Positions 24,495 to 34,273 of a stretch of 39,162 nt of DNA are shown here, piece after piece. The notes below the pieces were generated by a model, which had not been told where the DNA came from, made no database searches, and saw nothing but the letters and a program-made list of their open reading frames with translations. A program made the position numbers and the translations under genes. Position 1 is the first letter of the stretch. Every line of letters starts with the position of its first letter. The DNA comes from Gammaproteobacteria bacterium (GTDB lineage Bacteria; Pseudomonadota; Gammaproteobacteria; Ga0077554; Ga007554), in NCBI GenBank assembly GCA_020053945.1, contig JAGVME010000137.1, positions 1 through 39,162 on the forward strand. The letters are read 5' to 3'.

Positions 24495-25445
24495 ATGGAT
24501 TCTGACATCGCCACTTCTGCGGTTTATGCCCATCGTCCGGTGCTGCTGGCTGAGGTGATTGAAGGGCTGTCTATCCGGTCTTCAGGTGTTTATGTAGACG
24601 CTACTTTTGGCCGGGGCGGCCATGCCCAGGCGTTATTGCAACGTCTTGATGCACAAGGTGTGTTACTAGCCATCGACAAGGATCCCGAGGCGGTGGCGGC
24701 AGCGCGGAAAATGTTTGCGGATGATGCGCGGTTTTCAATTCAACAGGGGACGTTTGCCATGCTTGAGCATTACGTTCAAGAGCGCGGATGGAAAGGCAAG
24801 GTCGACGGGGTGTTGCTCGATCTTGGCGTCTCTTCGCCGCAACTTGACGATCCACTGCGTGGCTTTAGTTTCCGCCACGATGGGCCTCTGGATATGCGCA
24901 TGGATCCGCAGGTGGGCATGAGCGCTGCGCAATGGCTGGCGGATGCCAGCGAAGCTGGAATTATCGCTGTGTTGCGCAATTATGGCGAAGAGCGTTATGC
25001 GCCACGCATTGCGCGCGCCCTGATCACGGCACGGAAGGAATCCCCGCTTACTACCACCCGCCAGTTGGCGGCGATTGTCGCCGCCGCCAATCCGGCATGG
25101 GAACCGGGTAAAGATCCCGCAACACGCACATTTCAGGCGATACGTATTTTTATTAATCGTGAGCTTGAAGATGTTGCGGCCTGCCTGCCCCAAGCGCTCG
25201 AAGTGTTGGCGCCGCGCGGGCGCATTGCCGTCATCAGCTTTCATTCCTTGGAAGATCGTATCGTGAAACGCTATATGCGTGACGAGGCGCGCGGCGACCG
25301 TTTTCCCGTCGGCGTGCCAGTGCTCGCCACGCAATTGCGGCCGCGTGTGCGTCTTGCGGGCAAGGCAATCCATGCCAGCCCACAGGAATTGTCTGAAAAT
25401 CCACGGGCGCGCAGCGCAGTGTTGCGCATCGCGGAGAAAATTTGA
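24495..25445 (+). CDS. rsmH: 16S rRNA (cytosine1402-N4)-methyltransferase RsmH
   Basis: RsmH (MraW) methylates N4 of C1402 in 16S rRNA. The 316-residue protein has HRPVLLAEVIEGL near the start, the SAM-binding VDATFGRGGHAQALL at about residues 34-48, LAIDKDPEA, DGVLLDLGVSSPQLDDPLRGFSF with LDMRMDP, and near the C-terminus RTFQAIRIFINRELEDV and ISFHSLEDRIVKRYM. The track starts at GTG 24480; I take ATG 24495, preceded by GGTGAG. The stop is one base before the ftsL start. Confidence 0.96.
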   Translation: MDSDIATSAVYAHRPVLLAEVIEGLSIRSSGVYVDATFGRGGHAQALLQRLDAQGVLLAIDKDPEAVAAARKMFADDARFSIQQGTFAMLEHYVQERGWKGKVDGVLLDLGVSSPQLDDPLRGFSFRHDGPLDMRMDPQVGMSAAQWLADASEAGIIAVLRNYGEERYAPRIARALITARKESPLTTTRQLAAIVAAANPAWEPGKDPATRTFQAIRIFINRELEDVAACLPQALEVLAPRGRIAVISFHSLEDRIVKRYMRDEARGDRFPVGVPVLATQLRPRVRLAGKAIHASPQELSENPRARSAVLRIAEKI

Positions 25446-25446
25446 C

Positions 25447-25725
25447 ATGCTGAATAATCGCTATACAAGAATAGGTGTATTGATTGGCGCGGTGGTGTTG
25501 TCGGCATTGGCCGTGGTCTACGCCAAGCATCAGAGCCGCAAGTTGTTTATTGAATTACAGACCCTGCAGAAAAGCCGGGATGATATGGCGGTTGAATGGG
25601 GACAATTGCAGTTGGAGCAGAGTACGCTGGTCACACATGGGCGCATTGAAAATACCGCGCATGCCCGATTAGGCATGATACTGCCGCCCGCCGATGCGAT
25701 GGTGATGGTGAAGGTAAGGCCATGA
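25447..25725 (+). CDS. ftsL: Cell division protein FtsL
   Basis: FtsL is a small bitopic division protein that forms a complex with FtsB and FtsQ and helps activate FtsWI. The 92-residue product has one membrane segment at about residues 8-25 (IGVLIGAVVLSALAVVYA) and a periplasmic leucine-zipper coiled coil (LFIELQTLQKSRDDMAVEWG), ending with a HARLGMILP-type segment seen in FtsL proteins. The track shows a longer frame running back into rsmH; position, length and the ATG one base after the rsmH stop decide the start. It overlaps ftsI by four bases. Confidence 0.93.
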   Translation: MLNNRYTRIGVLIGAVVLSALAVVYAKHQSRKLFIELQTLQKSRDDMAVEWGQLQLEQSTLVTHGRIENTAHARLGMILPPADAMVMVKVRP

Positions 25726-27551
25726 ACCTGGATGCCATGAAACAAGCCAATGGCCCGGAAGCATGCAAGACGCCGCGCATCCGGCTTTTGGCGGTGTTGG
25801 CGATTTTGGGCGTGGCTACGGCATTGCTGGTGTGGCGTGCGGTGGACATTCAGGTGTTGCGCCGCGAATTTTTACAGGAACAAGGTGATGCGCGTCATTT
25901 GCGGGTGGTGGCCATGCCTGCGCACCGTGGCATGATCACTGACCGCAATGGCGAGCCCCTGGCGATCAGTACCCCGGTTGATTCAGTGTGGGCCAATCCG
26001 CGTGAATTACTCGCGGCACGCGCGCAGTGGCCGCGCTTGACGCGCTTGCTGCATCTGGATGCCACTACGTTGCAGCGGCATCTTGCCAAGCGCGTGGACC
26101 GTGAATTTATTTATTTGAAGCGTGCAGTCAGCCCCGAGTTGGCGCGGCAAGTAGTTGCCTTGGCTGTGCCTGGAGTATCTTTGCAGCGCGAATACCGCCG
26201 CTATTACCCGGCGGGTGAAGTGGCGGCGCATGTGCTGGGTTTTACCAATGTGGATGACCGTGGACAGGAAGGTATTGAACTGGCCTATGAAGAGTGGTTG
26301 CGCGGCGTGCCGGGCAGTAAGCGCGTCATTAAAGATAATTTGAAACGTATTGTGGAGAACGTGGAAGGTGTCACTGAGCCAGTGCCGGGCAAAGACTTGG
26401 CGCTCAGTATTGACCGGCGTTTGCAATACCTGGCGTACCGCGAATTAAAGGCCACCATTCAGGGCAGTGGCGCGAAGGCAGGTTCGGTGGTTATGTTGGA
26501 CGTGGGTACCGGTGAAATATTGGCGATGGCTAACTACCCTTCATTCAATTCCAACAATCGCGTTAAATTACGTGGGGAGGCTTATCGCAACCGCGCGGTA
26601 ACGGATGTGTTTGAGCCGGGTTCCACGATTAAACCTTTCACTATTGCTGCGGCTTTGGAAGTGGGTAAGTACCGGCCGCATACCATGATTGATACAACGC
26701 CTGGGTTTTATAAAGTGGGCCGTCATGTGGTGCGTGATATCCATAATTATGGCGTGCTTGATGTTTCTACGGTGTTGCAGAAATCCAGCAATATTGGCGC
26801 GACTAAAATGGCGTTGGCGATGGAGCCGCAGCAGTTGTGGTCAATTTTTTCACGCGTAGGGCTTGGCTCAAGTACCCACAGTGGCTTCCCAGGTGAAATG
26901 GCCGGGTTGTTATCAAGTTACAAAAGCTGGCGTGAGATTGACCGCGCTACCCTGGCGTATGGTTATGGTGTTTCGGTTACACCATTGCAGCTTGCCCAAG
27001 CCTATCGTGTGCTTGCGGATAATGGACAAATGAAACCCGTTTCATTTGTGCGGACCGATGCAACGCCGGTGGGCGAGCAAGTCATGAGCCCGGAAGTTGC
27101 GGCGCAAGTGCGTGCCATGATGGAAGCGGTGGTTAATGAAGGCGGTACGGGTACGGCGGCAGATGTATTGGGTTATCGTGTCGGTGGCAAAACGGGTACG
27201 GTACATAAATCCGAAATGGGTGGGTATGCTGAAAACCGTTATCTTGCGTTATTTGCTGGCGTCGCGCCGATCAGCCACCCGCGTTTGGTGACTGTGGTGA
27301 TGATTGATGAGCCGGCGGGTGGTGAATATTATGGTGGCCAGATTGCCGCGCCTGTGTTTGGCCGGGTGATGGCTGGCGCATTGCGTTTACTGGATATTGC
27401 GCCGGATGATGTGCAATCACTGCGGACTCAATTGGTGGAGGGCACGGCTGGTGCGCCACCAACCATCGTAAATCCCGCCCCCGCCCCGCCAAGTCCCCGT
27501 CTTGAACCGGCTAAACCCTACATCAAGCATGTTTCCGCGGGAGGTTTATGA
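25722..27551 (+). CDS. ftsI: Septal peptidoglycan transpeptidase FtsI (PBP3)
   Basis: FtsI cross-links septal peptidoglycan and works with FtsW. The 609-residue protein has a short cytoplasmic tail, one membrane segment at about residues 20-40 and the pedestal region with RGMITDRNGEPLAIS. The transpeptidase domain carries all three active-site motifs: S301-T-I-K304, S355-S-N357 and K490-T-G. AHVLGFTNVDDRGQEGIEL is also typical of PBP3. The C-terminus ends in a proline-rich stretch. Start ATGA overlaps the ftsL stop and the stop overlaps murE, both by four bases, so translation is probably coupled. Confidence 0.97.
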   Translation: MNLDAMKQANGPEACKTPRIRLLAVLAILGVATALLVWRAVDIQVLRREFLQEQGDARHLRVVAMPAHRGMITDRNGEPLAISTPVDSVWANPRELLAARAQWPRLTRLLHLDATTLQRHLAKRVDREFIYLKRAVSPELARQVVALAVPGVSLQREYRRYYPAGEVAAHVLGFTNVDDRGQEGIELAYEEWLRGVPGSKRVIKDNLKRIVENVEGVTEPVPGKDLALSIDRRLQYLAYRELKATIQGSGAKAGSVVMLDVGTGEILAMANYPSFNSNNRVKLRGEAYRNRAVTDVFEPGSTIKPFTIAAALEVGKYRPHTMIDTTPGFYKVGRHVVRDIHNYGVLDVSTVLQKSSNIGATKMALAMEPQQLWSIFSRVGLGSSTHSGFPGEMAGLLSSYKSWREIDRATLAYGYGVSVTPLQLAQAYRVLADNGQMKPVSFVRTDATPVGEQVMSPEVAAQVRAMMEAVVNEGGTGTAADVLGYRVGGKTGTVHKSEMGGYAENRYLALFAGVAPISHPRLVTVVMIDEPAGGEYYGGQIAAPVFGRVMAGALRLLDIAPDDVQSLRTQLVEGTAGAPPTIVNPAPAPPSPRLEPAKPYIKHVSAGGL

Positions 27552-29101
27552 CCGTGCCATTTCCTCCCCGCGTTGTGCCACGTAAGCAACCATTGAGCGT
27601 ACTGCTGGCGGGTTATGCGGTGGTCAATGAGGCGGATGATCGTGACATTTACGGCTTGTCCATGGATAGCCGTAAGGTACAGGCCGGTGACCTATTCCTG
27701 GCCTGCACGGGTCAGCAGGCGCGGCATGGCCATGAATTTATTGCGGACGCAATCCAAGCCGGTGCCGTAGCGGTGGCTTATGCCCTTGACGGTGACATTG
27801 GCAATGAAGCCAGGGTGGAGATACCGGATGTTCCCGTAAAGGTACCCGCGTTTGGCATTGCTCAGTTAGGGCAGCAAGCGGGTGTAATTGCCGCACGTTT
27901 TTATGATTATCCTTCACGGGATTTATTCGTGGTGGGCATTACCGGCACCAATGGCAAGACCTCCTGCAGCCAGTTTATTGCGCAAGCGCTGAATGAAGAC
28001 GCCCCAGCAGGTGTGATAGGCACGCTCGGCAATGGTCTGTATGGCAAGTTGCAGGAAACCAGCCACACCACCCCGGATGCGATTTCCCTGCACGGTTTGC
28101 TGGCAGAGATGCGCACGGCGGGAGCCACGAGTGTGGCCATGGAAGTGTCTTCGCATGCGTTGGAGCAGGGCCGTGTGAATGGCGTGGTTTTTGATGCGGC
28201 GGTCTTTACTAATTTGAGCCGTGACCATCTGGACTATCACGGCGACATGGTTTCGTATGGCCGGGCCAAGCAACGCTTATTTACCATGCCGGAATTGCGT
28301 TACGCCATCATCAATGCCGATGACAGTTTTGGCCGTGAATTGTTGCGGTCGCTGCCAGCCAATGTTGCAGCCATTGCCTATGCCTTGGGTGCCATGGATG
28401 ACGGGGAAGACGTGGGCTGCAAGCAGGTAGTGCGGGGCACGCTGCTATCTCAAGGGCTTGATGGCTTGATCCTGCAAGTAACATCACCGTGGGGTGAGGC
28501 GCGTTTTACCACGCGTTTGTTGGGGCGCTTTAACGCCAGCAACCTGCTGGCCGTGCTGGCGACGCTGGTGGTATCAGGTGTTCCGTTTGACGCCGCCATA
28601 GAGAAGATGAGCCGACTCCAGCCAGTGCCAGGGCGCATGGAATGTTATGGCGGCCGTCATGGCAAGCCGCTGGTAGTGGTCGATTATGCGCATACGCCTG
28701 ATGCCTTGAAGCAAGTGTTGCAGTCGTTGCGTGAGCATTGCCAGAATGACCTATGGGTCGTGTTTGGCTGTGGTGGAAATCGTGATCGTGGCAAACGGCC
28801 ACTGATGGGTGAGATTGCGCAGCGCCATGCTGATCATGTGGTGCTGACTGACGACAATCCACGTTATGAAAATGCCGATGAAATTATCGCTGACATTCGC
28901 GCCGGATTGCGGTCATCTCAATCTGTATATGTTGAACGTGACCGCGCCCAGGCCATTGCCTGGGCGGTAACCCGTGCCACCGGGCATGATGTGGTGTTGA
29001 TTGCCGGTAAAGGCCATGAGAATTATCAGTTGATAGGCGATATGACTGTAACATTCAGCGACAGTCTGCATGTGCGAAATCTATTAAGGGAAGCCGCGTA
29101 A
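27548..29101 (+). CDS. murE: UDP-MurNAc-tripeptide synthetase MurE (meso-DAP adding)
   Basis: MurE adds the third amino acid to UDP-MurNAc-L-Ala-D-Glu using ATP. The 517-residue protein shows DSRKVQAGDLFLA in the N-terminal UDP-binding domain, the ATP loop GTNGKT at about residues 133-138, HTTPDAISLHGLL, and EVSSHALEQGRV in the central domain. In the C-terminal domain D436-N-P-R439 is the motif that recognises meso-diaminopimelate, so the wall is of the DAP type. VVFGCGGNRDRGKRPLM is also characteristic. It overlaps ftsI by four bases and murF by one. Confidence 0.97.
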   Translation: MTVPFPPRVVPRKQPLSVLLAGYAVVNEADDRDIYGLSMDSRKVQAGDLFLACTGQQARHGHEFIADAIQAGAVAVAYALDGDIGNEARVEIPDVPVKVPAFGIAQLGQQAGVIAARFYDYPSRDLFVVGITGTNGKTSCSQFIAQALNEDAPAGVIGTLGNGLYGKLQETSHTTPDAISLHGLLAEMRTAGATSVAMEVSSHALEQGRVNGVVFDAAVFTNLSRDHLDYHGDMVSYGRAKQRLFTMPELRYAIINADDSFGRELLRSLPANVAAIAYALGAMDDGEDVGCKQVVRGTLLSQGLDGLILQVTSPWGEARFTTRLLGRFNASNLLAVLATLVVSGVPFDAAIEKMSRLQPVPGRMECYGGRHGKPLVVVDYAHTPDALKQVLQSLREHCQNDLWVVFGCGGNRDRGKRPLMGEIAQRHADHVVLTDDNPRYENADEIIADIRAGLRSSQSVYVERDRAQAIAWAVTRATGHDVVLIAGKGHENYQLIGDMTVTFSDSLHVRNLLREAA

Positions 29102-30477
29102 TGATGACTTTATCAGAAGCCGCCCGTGCATTGAACGCCACCCTGTTGGGTAATGATGTGACGTTTCAGGCGGTGAGCACCGACACCCGCACCCTGCAAC
29201 CGGGTGATTTATATGTTGCCTTGACCGGTGACAATTTTGATGGCCACGCTTTTGTTGCTGACGCGATTGCAAAAGGCGCCAGTGCGATATTAATTAGCGC
29301 GGCTCTCGAAGCTGCTGCGGTTCCGGCATTGCGCGTTGTGGATACACGCCTGGCGTTGGGCCAGTTGTCTGCGGCCTGGCGGGCACGCTTTTCTATTCCT
29401 GTTATCGCAGTAACGGGTAGTAATGGCAAGACCACCACCAAAGAAATGCTGGCGGCGATTTTTGGGCAGCGTGGCAGTGTGTTGGCGACGCAAGGTAATC
29501 TGAATAATGAAATTGGCGTGCCGTTGACCTTGCTGCGCTTGCGTGCGGAACACCGCTACGCCGTCATTGAAATGGGCGCCAGTCATCCCGGTGAAATCGC
29601 CTACCTGAGTAGCCTTGCACGCCCCACCGTTGCATTAATTACCAATGCGGCCGTAGCGCATTTGGGTGGCTTTGGCAGTCTCGATGAAGTGGCGCGTACT
29701 AAAGGTGGAATTTATGAGGGCCTGGCAGATACTGGCGTGGGAGTAGTGAATGCGGATGACGCGTATGCCAGCCTGTGGCGCGGCATTGTCAGCGAACGCC
29801 GCTGCGTTACATTTGGTATGCGCACTGCCACGGATGTGCATACAGATAGGGATGAGATTAAGTGCCAAATGGATTCCCAGGCCGTGACTACAGTTTTCGA
29901 AATGCATGCCCCGGTTGGTGATGTGACGATAGCGTTGCCACTATTGGGTACGCACAATGTAATGAATGCCCTGGCAGCGAGCGCTGCGGCGTTGGCTGCA
30001 GGCGCGACGCTGGATGATATACATAATGGTTTGCAGGGCATGCACGCAGTCAAGGGGCGCTTGACGGTCAAGCAGGGAATTCATGGCGTGCGGGTTATTG
30101 ATGACACCTACAACGCTAATCCGCCGTCAGTGCGTGCAGCGATTGATGTTTTGGCCGCAGCCACCGGGCAAAAAATATTGGTGTTGGGCGATATGGGTGA
30201 ATTGGGGGATGACGCCCCGGCATTTCATGCGCAAGTGGGTGTGCAGGCGCAGGCGGCCGGGATCAACCAGCTTTATGCGATCGGGGATTTGAGTCTGCTG
30301 GCAGTACAGAGTTTCGGTAATGGAGGGCATCATTATGCTTCGCATGAAGGCATGTGTGCCGCATTGGCGTCGGCGTTGCCCGGATTAGGGTCAAGCACAA
30401 CAGTGTTGGTGAAAGGGTCACGCTTCATGCGCATGGAGCGTGTTGTTGAGGCCATTGTAAACACAGGGAAGGATTGA
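29101..30477 (+). CDS. murF: UDP-MurNAc-tripeptide:D-Ala-D-Ala ligase MurF
   Basis: MurF adds D-Ala-D-Ala to complete the UDP-MurNAc-pentapeptide. The 458-residue protein has [16 protein letters not shown] in the N-terminal domain, the ATP loop [11 protein letters not shown] starting at residue 106, [29 protein letters not shown], and [12 protein letters not shown] and LGDMGELGD in the C-terminal domain. The start ATG shares one base with the murE stop (TAATG), a coupled arrangement. A second ATG follows directly and could also serve as the start. Confidence 0.97.
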   Translation: MMTLSEAARALNATLLGNDVTFQAVSTDTRTLQPGDLYVALTGDNFDGHAFVADAIAKGASAILISAALEAAAVPALRVVDTRLALGQLSAAWRARFSIPVIAVTGSNGKTTTKEMLAAIFGQRGSVLATQGNLNNEIGVPLTLLRLRAEHRYAVIEMGASHPGEIAYLSSLARPTVALITNAAVAHLGGFGSLDEVARTKGGIYEGLADTGVGVVNADDAYASLWRGIVSERRCVTFGMRTATDVHTDRDEIKCQMDSQAVTTVFEMHAPVGDVTIALPLLGTHNVMNALAASAAALAAGATLDDIHNGLQGMHAVKGRLTVKQGIHGVRVIDDTYNANPPSVRAAIDVLAAATGQKILVLGDMGELGDDAPAFHAQVGVQAQAAGINQLYAIGDLSLLAVQSFGNGGHHYASHEGMCAALASALPGLGSSTTVLVKGSRFMRMERVVEAIVNTGKD

Positions 30478-30482
30478 TCGCT

Positions 30483-31565
30483 ATGCTCCTTGAGCTCGCA
30501 AAGTACCTTGCCCATTACTACAGCGGTTTCAACGTATTCCAATACTTGACCTTACGCGTGGTATTGGCGACCTTGACGGGATTGATCATCGCCTTGGTGA
30601 TTGGTCCGGCCATGATACGCAAGCTGACCCACTACAAAGTGGGCCAGAGCGTGCGTAGCGATGGGCCACAGACGCATCTTGGCAAGTCGGGCACGCCTAC
30701 CATGGGCGGTGTGTTGATATTGGTGGCCATTGCGGTAAGCACTTTGTTGTGGGCGGATATGGGTAACCGTTATGTATGGTTGGTGCTGGTGGTTACTTTA
30801 TTATTTGGGGTGATTGGCTGGGTAGATGATTACAAGAAATTGGTATTGCGCAACTCCAAAGGCTTATCGGCACGCGCCAAGTATTTCTGGCAATCCGTGG
30901 TAGGTTTGGGCGCGGCAATATTTCTTTATTCATTGGCGCATACCGCGGCGGAGACCAATCTGCTGATCCCGTTTTTAAAGAATTTTTCCATCGAACTAGG
31001 CGTGATGTTTGTGCTGCTTACTTATCTCGTGATTGTGGGTTCCAGTAATGCAGTGAATTTGACGGATGGCCTGGATGGATTGGCAATTATGCCCACGGTG
31101 CTGGTGGCAGGGGCGCTGGCCGTATTTGCTTATGTCGCAGGTAATGTGAAATTCGCCACGTATTTGAGTGTGCCGTATGTGATGGGAGTGGGTGAGGTTG
31201 CGGTATTTTGCGGCGCCATGGTGGGCGCGGGGCTGGGTTTCCTGTGGTTTAACACCTACCCTGCCCAGGTTTTCATGGGCGATGTGGGTGCGCTGGCGTT
31301 GGGCGCGGCGTTGGGTGTGGTAGCCGTTGTGGTGCGCCAAGAGCTGGTGTTTTTCATCATGGGAGGCGTTTTTGTCATGGAAGCGGTTTCGGTGATGTTG
31401 CAAGTGGCGTCTTTCAAGCTCACGGGACAACGGATTTTTCGCATGGCACCCCTCCATCACCACTTTGAGCTTAAAGGGTGGCCCGAGCCGCGCGTGATTG
31501 TGCGTTTTTGGATTATTACGGTGATTCTGGTGTTGATTGGCTTGGGTTCATTGAAGATACGCTAA
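30483..31565 (+). CDS. mraY: Phospho-MurNAc-pentapeptide transferase MraY
   Basis: MraY transfers phospho-MurNAc-pentapeptide to undecaprenyl phosphate, forming lipid I in the inner membrane. The 360-residue product has about ten membrane segments. Family landmarks are [14 protein letters not shown] at the start, [23 protein letters not shown] with the metal-binding aspartates, [31 protein letters not shown], and [13 protein letters not shown]. The track starts at TTG 30474; the ATG at 30483, preceded by AAGGA with nine-base spacing, gives the usual N-terminus. Confidence 0.97.
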   Translation: MLLELAKYLAHYYSGFNVFQYLTLRVVLATLTGLIIALVIGPAMIRKLTHYKVGQSVRSDGPQTHLGKSGTPTMGGVLILVAIAVSTLLWADMGNRYVWLVLVVTLLFGVIGWVDDYKKLVLRNSKGLSARAKYFWQSVVGLGAAIFLYSLAHTAAETNLLIPFLKNFSIELGVMFVLLTYLVIVGSSNAVNLTDGLDGLAIMPTVLVAGALAVFAYVAGNVKFATYLSVPYVMGVGEVAVFCGAMVGAGLGFLWFNTYPAQVFMGDVGALALGAALGVVAVVVRQELVFFIMGGVFVMEAVSVMLQVASFKLTGQRIFRMAPLHHHFELKGWPEPRVIVRFWIITVILVLIGLGSLKIR

Positions 31566-31578
31566 GGCATTGCACGCG

Positions 31579-32964
31579 ATGGGTAGCGCAAAACCGAATA
31601 CGTTGATTGTTGGCTTGGGTAAGACCGGGTTGTCATGCGCGCGTTTTTTGGCTGCCCAAGGCGTGCCACTGGCAGTGACTGATAGCCGCGCCCAGCCACC
31701 GGGGTTGGTTGAATTGCAGCAAAATCTGCCCGATATCGCGGTTTTTGTGGGGGGCTTTGATCCTGCCGCTTTTGCTGCGGCGCAACAATTGGTCGTCAGT
31801 CCGGGCGTATCATTGCGTGAACCATTGATCGCAGAGGCGATGCTGCGTGGTACGCCAGTGCTGGGTGATATTGAGTTATTTGCGCGTCACGCCAAAGCGC
31901 CCGTGGTGGCAATTACCGGCTCCAACGGTAAAAGTACGGTCACTACCTTGGTCGCTGAAATGGCGAAAAGCGCCGGGCGCAAGGTACGGGTAGGTGGCAA
32001 TTTGGGAACGCCCGCGCTGGATTTGCTGGATGATACCGAACCAAATTTGTACGTGTTAGAACTATCTAGCTTCCAATTGGAAGCCACGTCATCGTTGAAT
32101 GCGGCGGCAGCCGTGGTCTTGAACATCAGCGCCGACCATATGGACCGTTATCAGGATATACCTGAATACATTGCCGCAAAAGAGCGCGTTTATCACGGTA
32201 CGGGAGTCATGGTGTTGAATGCTGATGATGCGGCAGTCATGTCCATGGCGCAGCCGGATCGGAATACCGTAAGTTTTGGTTTGGGCTTGAATCCGAATGG
32301 ATTGGGCAGTGAATTAAAAATTAATGATTTTAGTGTGATCGGCCCTGCGGGGCAGGCATGGTTAGCGCACGGCGGGCAACCCTTGATGGCAATGTCAGAG
32401 GTGCGTATTAAAGGACTGCACAATATTGCAAATTCACTTGCGGCGCTTGCCTTGGGTAATGCCGTGGGTTTGCCCATGGATGCGATGTTGAATACTTTAC
32501 GTGATTTTCCTGGCTTGCCGCACCGCAGTCAATGGGTGGCTGAAAGGGGTGGCGTGGCTTGGTATAACGACTCAAAGGGAACCAATGTGGGCGCTACGCT
32601 GGCGGCCTTGCAAGGAATGCCCGGCAAGGTAGTGTTGATTGCCGGCGGACTGGGTAAGGACGCAGATTTTACACCCCTGCGCCAAGTGGCGCTGGAGAAG
32701 GCGCGCGCAATAGTCTTAATAGGCCGTGACGCACCATTAATCGAAGCTGCGCTAAATGGCGCAGTGCCTGTGGCGCATGCCGCCACCCTGCAAGATGCGG
32801 TAATGCAGGCGCAGGGTCTGGCTCGCCCGGGTGATGTGGTGCTGCTGTCCCCCGCGTGCGCCAGTTTTGATATGTTCAGTGGCTATGAGGAACGGGGCCA
32901 GGTATTTACCGACGCCGTATTGGGCTTGGCGACGGATGTATCGGGTACGGGGGATGCTCCATGA
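31579..32964 (+). CDS. murD: UDP-MurNAc-L-Ala:D-Glu ligase MurD
   Basis: MurD adds D-glutamate to UDP-MurNAc-L-Ala. The 461-residue protein begins with the nucleotide-binding LIVGLGKTGLSCARFLAAQG. It has the ATP loop G114-SNGKST120, GGNLGTPALDLL, VLELSSFQLEAT, and SADHMDRYQ; the C-terminal domain has NDSKGTNVGATLAAL, LIAGGLGKDADF, and LLSPACASFDMFSGYEERGQVF. The track starts at TTG 31570; I chose ATG 31579, with AAGG upstream. It ends with a four-base ATGA overlap with ftsW. Confidence 0.97.
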   Translation: MGSAKPNTLIVGLGKTGLSCARFLAAQGVPLAVTDSRAQPPGLVELQQNLPDIAVFVGGFDPAAFAAAQQLVVSPGVSLREPLIAEAMLRGTPVLGDIELFARHAKAPVVAITGSNGKSTVTTLVAEMAKSAGRKVRVGGNLGTPALDLLDDTEPNLYVLELSSFQLEATSSLNAAAAVVLNISADHMDRYQDIPEYIAAKERVYHGTGVMVLNADDAAVMSMAQPDRNTVSFGLGLNPNGLGSELKINDFSVIGPAGQAWLAHGGQPLMAMSEVRIKGLHNIANSLAALALGNAVGLPMDAMLNTLRDFPGLPHRSQWVAERGGVAWYNDSKGTNVGATLAALQGMPGKVVLIAGGLGKDADFTPLRQVALEKARAIVLIGRDAPLIEAALNGAVPVAHAATLQDAVMQAQGLARPGDVVLLSPACASFDMFSGYEERGQVFTDAVLGLATDVSGTGDAP

Positions 32965-34262
32965 ATGCGCGGCCGAAGCTATGGGCGAAGTTATGGGGGA
33001 AAATGCACCGGAATCCGACCCATATGGGCGTGGTGATTATGCCACGCGCGCGTATGGATGTTGCCGCGGGCGGGCGTTCAAGCGCGTCAACTAAACAGCG
33101 GGCCTTGCCGTTCGGCGATCCCTGGTTATTTGGCGCGGCGTTGATCTTGTTATTGCTGGGGCTGGTGATGGTCAGTTCCGCCTCTACCAGTATTGCCGAA
33201 CGCCAGTTTGGCCACCCTTTTTATTATTTGATTCGTCAGGCAATGTTTGTGATGGTGGGCGTCATTGCCGCACTAATGGTGGCGCGGACCCGCCTCGTAT
33301 ACTGGGAAAAAAGCGGCGGCACGTTATTGCTTCTCGGCATGTTGCTGCTGGCGCTGGTGTTGTTGCCGGGAATCGCCCCACCAATTAATGGCAGCCAGCG
33401 CTGGATATCCTTGGGATTTTTTAACCTGCAGGCCTCTGAGCTCGTCAAATTGTTTATGGTGATTTACGTGGCGGGTTATTTAGTGCGGCATGGCGCGGAG
33501 GTGCGCGCTTCGGTGCTGGGTTTTGTTAAGCCCATGCTGTTATTGGCGCTGGTGGCTTTGCTGCTCTTGGCTGAGCCTGATTTTGGCGCGACGGTGGTGA
33601 TATCAGCGACGGTAATGGGCATGCTGTTTCTCGGTGGCGTGCGTTTGTGGACTTTTGCGGCATCGTTGGCACTGGCCGCTTCCGCGGGCGCGGCATTGAT
33701 TTTGTCATCACCGTATCGCCTGGAGCGTATGACGGGCTTCATGAATCCGTGGGCAGATCCTTTTGATACCGGTTTTCAATTGACCCAAGCATTGATTGCG
33801 TTTGGCCGGGGTGAATGGTGGGGTGTAGGTTTAGGCGCCAGTGTCCAGAAGTTATTTTATCTGCCGGAAGCGCATACCGATTTCTTGTTTGCGGTGTTGG
33901 CTGAAGAATTGGGATTGCTCGGCTCGTTGGTGGTGATCGCTTTATTTGGTTTGATTGTGGTGCGCGCCTATATGATTGGGCACGTGGCAGAACGGGGCGG
34001 GAATTTCTTTGCGGCGTATCTGGCATATGGTTTGGGCTTGTGGATTGGCCTGCAAGCATTGATTAACATCGGCGTGAATATGGGCATGTTGCCTACCAAG
34101 GGTCTGACGTTGCCATTGATGAGTTACGGAGGCAGCAGCATTGTGGTGATGTGTGTCGCAATTGCATTGCTGTTGCGCATTGCCCACGAGACGCATTTTA
34201 CAAATGCTGAGGCGCGCCTGTCGGCGACTGGGTTGCATGTTGCGCCGCCCGTGAGACCATAA
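32961..34262 (+). CDS. ftsW: Septal peptidoglycan glycosyltransferase FtsW
   Basis: FtsW is the SEDS-family polymerase that works with FtsI at the septum. The 433-residue protein has a basic cytoplasmic tail of about 50 residues and roughly ten membrane segments. SEDS landmarks are GLVMVSSAS, INGSQRWISLGFFNLQASEL, LLAEPDFGATVV, ALIAFGRGEWWGVGLGASVQK, LPEAHTDFLFAVLAEELGLLG, and LPTKGLTLPLMSYGGSS. Its start overlaps murD; it is followed by murG after 11 bases. Confidence 0.97.
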   Translation: MNARPKLWAKLWGKMHRNPTHMGVVIMPRARMDVAAGGRSSASTKQRALPFGDPWLFGAALILLLLGLVMVSSASTSIAERQFGHPFYYLIRQAMFVMVGVIAALMVARTRLVYWEKSGGTLLLLGMLLLALVLLPGIAPPINGSQRWISLGFFNLQASELVKLFMVIYVAGYLVRHGAEVRASVLGFVKPMLLLALVALLLLAEPDFGATVVISATVMGMLFLGGVRLWTFAASLALAASAGAALILSSPYRLERMTGFMNPWADPFDTGFQLTQALIAFGRGEWWGVGLGASVQKLFYLPEAHTDFLFAVLAEELGLLGSLVVIALFGLIVVRAYMIGHVAERGGNFFAAYLAYGLGLWIGLQALINIGVNMGMLPTKGLTLPLMSYGGSSIVVMCVAIALLLRIAHETHFTNAEARLSATGLHVAPPVRP

Positions 34263-34273
34263 CAGGTGGGACC

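Noticed and set aside
24735-25448. 237-residue minus-strand ORF opposite rsmH
   Set aside because: It lies entirely under conserved rsmH coding sequence, contains no recognisable domain and is explained by codon bias on the other strand.
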